A DNA stretch of 5,406 bases from JBGSLA01 sp041740935 (GTDB lineage Bacteria; Desulfobacterota; Desulfobaccia; Desulfobaccales; 0-14-0-80-60-11): positions 1-5,406 of the forward strand of contig JBGSLA010000162.1 of NCBI GenBank assembly GCA_041740935.1, in the 5' to 3' direction. Below are positions 1-4,870 of this stretch, piece by piece; position 1 is the first letter of the stretch; each line of letters opens with the position of its first letter. A program made the position numbers and the translations under genes. The notes under the pieces were generated by a model. That model had not been told where the DNA came from. It ran no database searches and worked only from the letters and a program-made list of their open reading frames with translations.

Positions 1-159
1 GATGATGGAGCCGATGGCCGCCCCGGCCACCGCGCCTCCGGCCGCGCCGGCGGCGGTGGAACGGGCCGGATCATAGCTGCCGCTGGGGGTGGTGCAGCTC
101 ATAAGTGGTACACTCAACAGCAAAATCATGGCCAGTGCTAAAATCTTGCGGCTTGTCAT
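1..159 (-). CDS. Small glycine-zipper lipoprotein, 3' end beyond the window
   Basis: This is the first 53 codons of a minus-strand gene that runs off the low-coordinate edge. It begins at ATG 159, preceded by a strong Shine-Dalgarno sequence (AAAGGAGG, 7 bases before the ATG). The product starts MTSRKILALAMILLLSVPLM, a short basic end followed by a hydrophobic stretch, then Ser-Cys-Thr-Thr. Cys22 in the context L-M-S-C fits a lipobox, so signal peptidase II cleavage and lipidation are likely. After a short polar linker (residues 23-37) comes an Ala/Gly-rich stretch (38-53, AAGAAGGAVAGAAIGSII) with the GxxxG spacing of a glycine zipper, as in OsmB-like and YMGG-like envelope proteins. The exact function is unknown. 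It follows nusB after a 73-base gap and could be read through or have its own promoter. It is too short in this window to be classified further. Confidence 0.72.
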   Translation of the reverse strand, partial: MTSRKILALAMILLLSVPLMSCTTPSGSYDPARSTAAGAAGGAVAGAAIGSII

Positions 160-199
160 CAGCTTTCCTCCTTTGGGTTTGCACCGTGAGGTCTTATGG

Positions 200-222
200 C
201 CAGGAAGCCCCGGCTCGCCTGG
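200..222. other. Imperfect hairpin between nusB and the lipoprotein gene
   Basis: CCAGG (200-204) and CCTGG (218-222) are complementary and enclose a further AGCC/GGCT pairing with small internal loops. In the minus direction no T-run follows, so it is not a convincing terminator for nusB. In the plus direction TTGATTTT follows, but no plus-strand gene leads into it. Confidence 0.25.
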
Positions 223-232
223 TTGATTTTCC

Positions 233-649
<417 letters not shown>

Positions 650-654
650 AAAGG

Positions 655-1119
655 TCAGCCCATCTCCCTGAGCAGATTGACCATCTCCAGGGCCGACTCG
701 GCCGCGGCGTAGCCCTTGTTGCCGGCCTTGCTGCCGGCCCGCTCCACCGCCTGCTCCAGGGTGTCGGTGGTCAGGATGCCGAAGAGCACCGGCAGGCCGC
801 TTTCCAAAGACACCTGGGCAATGCCCTTGCTCACCTCCGCGGCCACGTAATCAAAATGGGGCGTGGAGCCCCGGATCACCGCGCCCAGGCAGACGATGGC
901 ATGGTGCTTGCCGCTGTGAGCCAATCGCTTGGCCGCCAGGGGAATCTCCCAGGCCCCGGGCACCCGCACCACCGTGAGGCCGGCGTCCGCCACCCCGTGG
1001 CGCCGCAGGCAATCCAGAGCCCCTTCCAGCAGGCGCTCGGTGATAAAGGAATTGAAGCGGCTGACCACCAGGGCGATGTGGAGGCCTTCCCCTGCTAACT
1101 TGCCTTCAAGGACATGCAT
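655..1119 (-). CDS. ribH: 6,7-dimethyl-8-ribityllumazine synthase (RibH)
   Basis: RibH condenses 5-amino-6-ribitylamino-uracil with 3,4-dihydroxy-2-butanone 4-phosphate to 6,7-dimethyl-8-ribityllumazine, the penultimate riboflavin step, in the cytoplasm as a pentamer or 60-mer. Counting from the chosen start, the 154-residue product has the substrate-binding VVSRFNSFITERLLEGA block (18-34), PGAWEIP (54-60), GAVIRGSTPHFDYV (79-92) with the expected catalytic His88, and the C-terminal TTDTLEQA and KAGNKG blocks. The frame also has a GTG at 1128, but ATG 1119 is preferred: homologs begin at this point (M-x-x-x-EGKL), and GAGGTGG sits about 5 bases before the ATG. That ribosome binding site overlaps the ribBA stop codon (TGAGGTGG), so the genes are probably translationally coupled. 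The gene ends 5 bases before nusB. Confidence 0.96.
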   Translation of the reverse strand: MHVLEGKLAGEGLHIALVVSRFNSFITERLLEGALDCLRRHGVADAGLTVVRVPGAWEIPLAAKRLAHSGKHHAIVCLGAVIRGSTPHFDYVAAEVSKGIAQVSLESGLPVLFGILTTDTLEQAVERAGSKAGNKGYAAAESALEMVNLLREMG

Positions 1120-1129
1120 CGGCGCCACC

Positions 1130-2332
1130 TCACACTAACTTCAGCATATGGCCCATCTTCAGGCACTTGGTCTTGAGATAGTTGCGGTTCACCCGGTTGG
1201 GGGGAATCTCCAGGGGGACCCGTTCCACCACTTTGAGGCCGTAGCCCTCCAGGCCGATGATTTTCTTGGGGTTATTGGTCATCAGGCGCATCTGGCGCAC
1301 CCCCAGGTCCCGGAGGATCTGGGCCCCGATGCCATAATCCCGCAAGTCGGCCTTGAAGCCCAGGGCCTCGTTGGCCTCCACCGTATCGGCCCCCTGGTCC
1401 TGCAGGGCATAGGCCCGGATTTTGTTCACCAGCCCAATGCCCCGCCCTTCCTGGTTCATATAGAGAACGACGCCCTTGCCTTCTTCATCCACCCGGGCCA
1501 GGGCCGCTTCCAGTTGATCGCCGCAATCGCACCGCAGGGAGTGGAACACGTCGCCGGTCAGGCACTCGGAATGCACCCGCACCAGGGTGGGCTCCTCCGG
1601 GGTGATTTCCCCTTTCACCAGGGCCACGTGCTGGTTGTCGTCGATATCGTTTTCGTAGCCGTACACCGTGAATTCGCCGTAATAGGTGGGAAGCTTGGCC
1701 GAAGCGATGCAATGCACAAAGGATTCGTTTTTCAGGCGGTAGGCCACCAGATCGGCGATGGTGGCGATTTTCAGGTCATGTTCGGCGGCGAACTTCTCCA
1801 GGTCCGGCATGCGGGCCATGGTGCCGTCGTCATTCATAATTTCGCAGATTACCGCGGAGGACTTAAGCCCGGCCAGGCGGGCCAGGTCGGTGGACCCCTC
1901 GGTCTGGCCGGTGCGCACCAGCACCCCGCCCTTTCTGGCCCTCAAAGGGAAAATGTGCCCCGGGCTCACCAGGTCGTCGGGGTCGACCCTGTCCGCCACC
2001 GCGGCCAGGATGGTGGTGGCCCGGTCCGCGGCCGAAATGCCGGTGGTCACCCCTTTGCGGGCCTCGATGGAGACCAGAAAGGCCGTCTGGAAGGGGGACT
2101 GGTTGTCCCGTACCATGGGTTTAAGTTGCAGTTTGTCCACCAGATCCGGGGTCAGGGCCAGGCAGATCAGGCCCCGGCCGTAGCGGGCCATGAAATTGAT
2201 GGCCTCCGGATTCACCAGCTCCGCGGCCATGGCCAGATCGCCTTCGTTTTCCCGGTCTTCGTCATCCACCAGGATAACCATCTTGCCCTGGCGGATGTCT
2301 TGAATCACCTCTTCTATGGGTGCCAACGCCAT
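1130..2332 (-). CDS. ribBA: Bifunctional DHBP synthase / GTP cyclohydrolase II (RibBA)
   Basis: This fusion supplies both branches of riboflavin synthesis: ribulose 5-phosphate to DHBP plus formate (N-terminal RibB domain), and GTP to 2,5-diamino-6-ribosylamino-pyrimidinone phosphate (C-terminal RibA domain). From ATG 2332 the product is 400 residues, the usual RibBA size (B. subtilis about 398). The RibB domain has DDEDRENEGDL (23-33) and SPGHIFPLRA (123-132). The expected GHTEA motif reads G-Q-T-E-G (142-146), so the usual metal-ligand His is Gln143. The RibA domain has the zinc ligands Cys257, Cys268 and Cys270 (SECLTGD, then SLRCDCGDQ), then NQEGRGIGLVNKIRAYALQD and TNNPKKIIGLEGYG, all canonical, so that half looks active. 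The frame extends upstream to a TTG at 2431, but those 33 residues are Pro-rich, have no good ribosome binding site and lie in a foldable leader. GGAGG stands 11 bases before ATG 2332, slightly far. Confidence 0.95.
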   Translation of the reverse strand: MALAPIEEVIQDIRQGKMVILVDDEDRENEGDLAMAAELVNPEAINFMARYGRGLICLALTPDLVDKLQLKPMVRDNQSPFQTAFLVSIEARKGVTTGISAADRATTILAAVADRVDPDDLVSPGHIFPLRARKGGVLVRTGQTEGSTDLARLAGLKSSAVICEIMNDDGTMARMPDLEKFAAEHDLKIATIADLVAYRLKNESFVHCIASAKLPTYYGEFTVYGYENDIDDNQHVALVKGEITPEEPTLVRVHSECLTGDVFHSLRCDCGDQLEAALARVDEEGKGVVLYMNQEGRGIGLVNKIRAYALQDQGADTVEANEALGFKADLRDYGIGAQILRDLGVRQMRLMTNNPKKIIGLEGYGLKVVERVPLEIPPNRVNRNYLKTKCLKMGHMLKLV

Positions 2333-2424
2333 GAAATTCAGCGCCTCCAGGTTCACAAAATCGTGGGCTTGTTCCGGCGGCTCCTCCGGGAGTGCGGGAA
2401 GCAAGGAGCCGGGGATATGAAAAG

Positions 2425-2473
2425 CCGGCAAGGCCGCCCGCTTCGGGCAGAAACCCCTGCCGCCGCCTGCCGG
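2425..2473 (-). promoter_or_regulatory. Foldable leader upstream of ribBA, attenuator-like
   Basis: Read on the minus strand, CCGGCA (2473-2468) pairs with TGCCGG (2430-2425), extended by GG/CC around a one-base bulge, and C plus TTTT follows directly. Inside it are two 5-bp hairpins that compete for the same bases: GGCAG/CTGCC (2446-2461) and GCCCG/CGGGC (2436-2448). This begins about 13 bases after the predicted transcript start, so it lies in the ribBA leader. The shape suggests a conditional structure, but no conserved riboswitch sequence is recognised; the FMN riboswitch core is not present. Confidence 0.3.
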
Positions 2474-2488
2474 TCAAGCAAATCTGTA

Positions 2489-2507
2489 GTAAGTTATAAT
2501 ACCTTAC
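2489..2507. promoter_or_regulatory. Operator-like 19-base palindrome over the -10 box
   Basis: On the minus strand this reads GTAAGGTATTATAACTTAC. The two 9-base halves around the central base pair at 8 of 9 positions (only position 6 fails). It covers the whole predicted -10 element of the ribBA promoter, where a bound repressor would block RNA polymerase. The identity of any regulator is unknown. Confidence 0.4.
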
Positions 2508-2521
2508 CCCGCGCTCTGCAA
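2493..2521 (-). promoter_or_regulatory. Predicted sigma-70-type promoter for ribBA-ribH-nusB
   Basis: On the minus strand TTGCAG (2521-2516) is followed after exactly 17 bases by TATAAC (2498-2493). The -10 matches TATAAT at 5 of 6 bases, the -35 matches TTGACA only at its first three. It is an AT-rich island in GC-rich DNA, just 12 bases past the ribE stop and about 160 bases ahead of the ribBA ATG. The transcript would start near 2486. It would let ribBA-ribH-nusB be transcribed separately from ribE. Confidence 0.5.
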
Positions 2522-2533
2522 CCAGGGATATTT

Positions 2534-3175
2534 TCAGAGGAAGCCGTGGCGCGCCAAAAGATCCTCGGTCAGGCCCGACTTGGCGCCCTGGGGCCCCAGG
2601 AGCCGGGCCACGTATTTGCCGATGATGTCGGTCTCCAGGTTGACCCGGTCGCCGATTTTGAGGTCAGCCAGGGTGGTGTCCCTGGCCGTATAGGGGATGA
2701 TGTTCACCGTAACGAGGCGGCCGCTCACCGCATTCACCGTCAGGGACACCCCGTCCACCGCGATGGAGCCCTTTTCGATGACCAGAGGGGCCAGGGGCCC
2801 GGGCAGTTCAAAGGTGAGTTCCAGGTGGCCGGGGCCGGGCCGGCGCTCCATGAGCACCCCCAGGCCATCCACGTGGCCGGTGACCAGATGCCCCCCCAGG
2901 CGGTCGCCCAGGCGCAGGGCCCGCTCCAGGTGGACCCGGTCCCCCACTTTTTTGGCTGACAGGGTGCTGCGGGCCAGGGTTTCGGGGGAGACATCCACCT
3001 GAAAGGTCCGGTCCATTTTGGCCACCACCGTCAGGCAGGCCCCGGACACGGCCACCGATTCCCCGAGGGCCAGCTCTGCCACCGGAAAGGGCGGCGCCAC
3101 CCCCAGGCGCAAACCTTCGGCCAGGCGCCGGGTTTCGGTTATCTGCCCCACCCCTTCCACAAGTCCGGTAAACAT
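2534..3175 (-). CDS. ribE: Riboflavin synthase alpha subunit
   Basis: Riboflavin synthase dismutates two molecules of 6,7-dimethyl-8-ribityllumazine to riboflavin plus the pyrimidine that RibH reuses. The 213-residue product has the near-invariant N-terminus MFTGLVEGVGQI and two tandem lumazine-binding barrels: residues 1 to about 97 with GESVAVSGACLTVV (38-51), and about 98-200 with KGSIAVDGVSLTVN (135-148). The connecting GHLVTGHVDG (95-104) is typical, and the length matches the family (about 210-220). ATG 3175 is supported by GGGAG 5 bases upstream. The name ribE follows the usual proteobacterial cluster annotation (ribC in E. coli). It is separated from ribBA by about 200 bases that contain a promoter, so it is not tightly coupled to it. 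No FMN riboswitch is seen upstream. Confidence 0.95.
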   Translation of the reverse strand: MFTGLVEGVGQITETRRLAEGLRLGVAPPFPVAELALGESVAVSGACLTVVAKMDRTFQVDVSPETLARSTLSAKKVGDRVHLERALRLGDRLGGHLVTGHVDGLGVLMERRPGPGHLELTFELPGPLAPLVIEKGSIAVDGVSLTVNAVSGRLVTVNIIPYTARDTTLADLKIGDRVNLETDIIGKYVARLLGPQGAKSGLTEDLLARHGFL

Positions 3176-3214
3176 TTTTTCTCCCGGTAAGTTGCCAGGC
3201 TCAGTCGTATGAAC

Positions 3215-3230
3215 CCTTAATCTTTTAAGG
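3215..3230. repeat. Perfect 6-bp inverted repeat upstream of ribE
   Basis: CCTTAA, a TCTT spacer and TTAAGG form a perfect palindrome 39 bases ahead of the ribE start codon. It is AT-rich and could be a protein binding site or a small hairpin in the ribE leader. No clear -10/-35 pair could be placed beside it. Confidence 0.35.
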
Positions 3231-3231
3231 C

Positions 3232-3389
3232 GGTTAGCAGTCAGCAGTCAGTAAAAAAGTGAATAGGAACAATCGAACATTAGCCTTCGGCCCTCTTAAC
3301 ATAATTAAAAAATCCAATAGGGCCGGCCTCTGTGCCAGCCGCTGACTGATAACTGCTAACTGCTGGCTGCTAACTGCTGACTGCTGCCC
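3232..3389. repeat. Heptamer-repeat element with inverted ends and an AT-rich core
   Basis: The right arm (3341-3389) is seven consecutive 7-base units with consensus GCTRACT: GCTGACT, GATAACT, GCTAACT, GCTGGCT, GCTAACT, GCTGACT, GCTGCCC. The left arm (3232-3252) is three units in the opposite orientation (GGTTAGC, AGTCAGC, AGTCAGT). The arms enclose an 88-base AT-rich core containing a further 7-bp inverted repeat (CGGCCCT 3288-3294, AGGGCCG 3319-3325). The last unit ends exactly where the fbaB stop codon begins. The layout recalls a small non-autonomous mobile or REP-like element, or a local heptamer expansion; no transposase and no clear target-site duplication are seen. Confidence 0.65.
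3307..3340 (-). terminator. Possible terminator downstream of fbaB
   Basis: On the minus strand GGCTGGC (3340-3334), loop ACAGAG and GCCGGCC (3327-3321) form a 7-bp stem with one G-U pair. A run of six T follows (3312-3307), but 8 bases separate it from the stem, which is longer than in a typical intrinsic terminator. It lies about 50 bases beyond the fbaB stop, inside the heptamer element. Confidence 0.35.
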
Positions 3390-4442
3390 TCAGGCCACCG
3401 TCACCTCGGGGCACAGGAACACGTCCTGAATGGCGTTCAGCAGCTCCACCCCTTCCTTCATGGGCCGCTGGAAGGCCTTGCGGCCGGAAATGAGCCCCAT
3501 GCCCCCGGCCCGCTTGTTGATCACCGCGGTGCGCACCGCGTCCGCCAGGTCGTTGGTCCCGGAGGCGCCCCCGGAATTGATCAGCCCGGCCCGGCCCATG
3601 AAGCAGTTGGCCACCTGGTAGCGGGTCATGTCTATGGGGTGGGCCCCCGCCAGATCGGAATAAACCCGGGGATGGGTGTGGCCGAAGTTCAACACCGTGT
3701 AGCCGCCGTTCACCGTGGGCTGCTTCTGTTTGACGATATCGGCCTGGATGGTCACCCCCAGGTAATTGGCCTGGCCGGTGAGGTCGGCCGCAGTATGAAA
3801 ATCCTTGGCCGTGGTTTTGAAGGCCGGGTTGCGCAGATAGCACCAGAGGATGGTGGCCAGCCCCAGTTCGTGGGCCTTTTCAAAGGCCTGGCTGATTTCC
3901 AGGAGCTGGCGGCGGCAGTCCGGCGAGCCGAAATACACCGTGGCCCCCACCGCCACCGCGCCCATCCAGAAGGCCTGCTCCACCCGGGCAAACAGGGTCT
4001 GGTCGTGGATGGCCGGATAGGTCAACAGTTCATTATGGTTGATCTTGACGATAAAGGGAATTTTGTGGGCGTATTTGCGGGCCACCGAGCCCAGGACCCC
4101 GAGGGTGGAGGCCACCGCGCTGCAGCCGCCCTCGATGGCCAGCTTGACGATGTTTTCCGGGTCAAAATAAATGGTGTTGGGGGCAAAGGACGCCCCCGCC
4201 GAGTGCTCAATCCCCTGGTCCACCGGCAGGACCCCCAGGTAACCCGTGCCCGCCAGGCGCCCGTGGTCAAACATGGCCGCCAGGGAGCGCAACACCCCGG
4301 TGGGCCGGTCGCTCATCACCCAGACCCGGTCGATGAAGTCCGGCCCGGGGAGATGCAGACTTTCCCGGGGAAAGCCTTTGCATTGATGGGTCAGCAGGTC
4401 CTCAGCATCCTTGCCTAAAAGCGTCTGTATTTTCTTGAACAT
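3390..4442 (-). CDS. fbaB: Class I fructose-bisphosphate aldolase, FbaB/DhnA type
   Basis: This enzyme reversibly cleaves fructose 1,6-bisphosphate to glyceraldehyde 3-phosphate and dihydroxyacetone phosphate through a Schiff base, without metal, in glycolysis and gluconeogenesis. The 350-residue product equals E. coli FbaB in length and is collinear with it throughout: LLGKDAEDLL (8-17), GRLAGTGYLGVLPVDQGIEH (61-80), FDPENIVKLAIEGG (93-106), KINHNE (133-138), MGAVAVGATVYFGS (160-173), ADLTGQAN (219-226), and ADIVKQK (234-240), where Lys238 is the expected Schiff-base lysine. GRAGLINSGG and NKRAGGMGLISGRKAF near the C-terminus are also typical. ATG 4442 has AGGGG 7 bases upstream. It is flanked by long gaps on both sides (399 and 214 bases), so it is probably a single-gene transcription unit. 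Confidence 0.95.
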   Translation of the reverse strand: MFKKIQTLLGKDAEDLLTHQCKGFPRESLHLPGPDFIDRVWVMSDRPTGVLRSLAAMFDHGRLAGTGYLGVLPVDQGIEHSAGASFAPNTIYFDPENIVKLAIEGGCSAVASTLGVLGSVARKYAHKIPFIVKINHNELLTYPAIHDQTLFARVEQAFWMGAVAVGATVYFGSPDCRRQLLEISQAFEKAHELGLATILWCYLRNPAFKTTAKDFHTAADLTGQANYLGVTIQADIVKQKQPTVNGGYTVLNFGHTHPRVYSDLAGAHPIDMTRYQVANCFMGRAGLINSGGASGTNDLADAVRTAVINKRAGGMGLISGRKAFQRPMKEGVELLNAIQDVFLCPEVTVA

Positions 4443-4568
4443 CAGGTCACCCCTTTAAATTTTTTTTGAGGTATTCAGACAGCCAAGGCGATTTTCCCTT
4501 TAGCCGCAGCCCGAAGGCGGTGCTTGGGGGTTGCAGAACAATCTGCCATCACAAGGAATCGGCCGCAG

Positions 4569-4588
4569 GGGCGCCCTTCCTGGCGCCC
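4569..4588. repeat. GC-rich hairpin, 7-bp perfect arms
   Basis: GGGCGCC (4569-4575), a six-base loop and GGCGCCC (4582-4588) form a perfect stem. No T-run follows on either strand, so it is not a standard terminator. It is the first of three closely spaced palindromes. Confidence 0.6.
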
Positions 4589-4594
4589 TGAGAG

Positions 4595-4612
4595 GGCTCG
4601 ATGGCTCGAGCC
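4595..4612. repeat. Hairpin, 7-bp perfect arms with 4-base loop
   Basis: GGCTCGA (4595-4601), TGGC, TCGAGCC (4606-4612). It lies only six bases after the preceding palindrome, so both could stack in one RNA or cruciform structure. No terminator tail follows. Confidence 0.6.
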
Positions 4613-4646
4613 ACACTTATCTCCCATCAAACCGAATACTTCAGTT

Positions 4647-4671
4647 TAGCGCAGGCTGAAGCCTGCGGCTA
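4647..4671. repeat. REP-like palindrome with GCAGGCTGAAGCCTGC core
   Basis: The arms TAGCGCAGGCT (4647-4657) and AGCCTGC-G-GCTA (4660-4671) pair over 11 bases with one bulged G. The core closely resembles the palindrome inside lpxB at 5345-5366 (GGCTG-AAGCCTG here, GGCTGGAAGCCTG there), which suggests one dispersed repeat family. Confidence 0.55.
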
Positions 4672-4708
4672 CCTGCAATATTGGTTCACCTGACTCAAAA
4701 ACGACCGC

Positions 4709-4870
4709 GTGCTGACCCTGGGTTTTCCCCAAACCGGGAAAAGCCTGGTGGCCCAGGCCTCCCGCCTGTGCCGGCCCGGGTTGAAAACCTTTGCCCCCGG
4801 GTGGTTGGCGGGCCGCGCCCACCTGGCGGACCCTTTCCCCGTCAGACCCGGCCAACGCTGCCCTGCATGA
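4709..4870 (+). other. Short plus-strand frame with a P-loop-like motif, possible gene remnant
   Basis: A frame from GTG 4709 to TGA 4870 would encode 53 residues beginning VLTLGFPQTGKSLVAQ, with G-F-P-Q-T-G-K-S fitting the Walker A pattern GxxxxGK[ST]. The frame is open back to a TGA at 4691. Its third codon positions are strongly G/C, as in the real genes here, which is more than expected of random intergenic DNA. Against it: no ribosome binding site, very short length, no recognised family, and its end runs antisense into the lpxB 3' end. It is best read as a fossil fragment or chance. Confidence 0.2.

Larger units (their letters stand above)
4443..4841. other. Gap between lpxB and fbaB
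   Basis: This 399-base stretch has no convincing intact gene. Near fbaB (4457-4470) it is AT-rich with a run of eight T. The middle (4530-4675) carries a cluster of strong hairpins: a small one at 4533-4546 (GCAGA/TCTGC), and three larger ones listed separately. The part next to lpxB (about 4694-4841) is GC-rich and reads like coding sequence on the plus strand. The fbaB promoter must lie here, but no clear -35/-10 pair stands out. Confidence 0.5.

Noticed and set aside
2333..2431. TTG 2431 as the ribBA start.
   Set aside because: It adds 33 Pro-rich residues absent from typical homologs, lacks a good ribosome binding site and lies inside the leader hairpin.
2333..2533. FMN riboswitch ahead of ribBA.
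   Set aside because: The conserved AGGGGCAGGG and GACCGGCGGT-type core segments are not present in order; only a loose GACCGGCAGG resemblance exists.
1148..2959. A 603-codon open frame on the plus strand.
   Set aside because: It lies antisense to ribBA and ribE, its translation (rich in His, Gly, Gln) matches no family, and long antisense frames are common opposite GC3-rich genes.
3176..3389. CRISPR array suggested by the regular repeats.
   Set aside because: The units are 7 bases long and adjacent, with no 20-40 base spacers, so this is a tandem repeat and not a CRISPR.
3639..4418. A 259-codon plus-strand frame.
   Set aside because: It is the mirror of fbaB, which is strongly supported on the other strand by family motifs over its full length.
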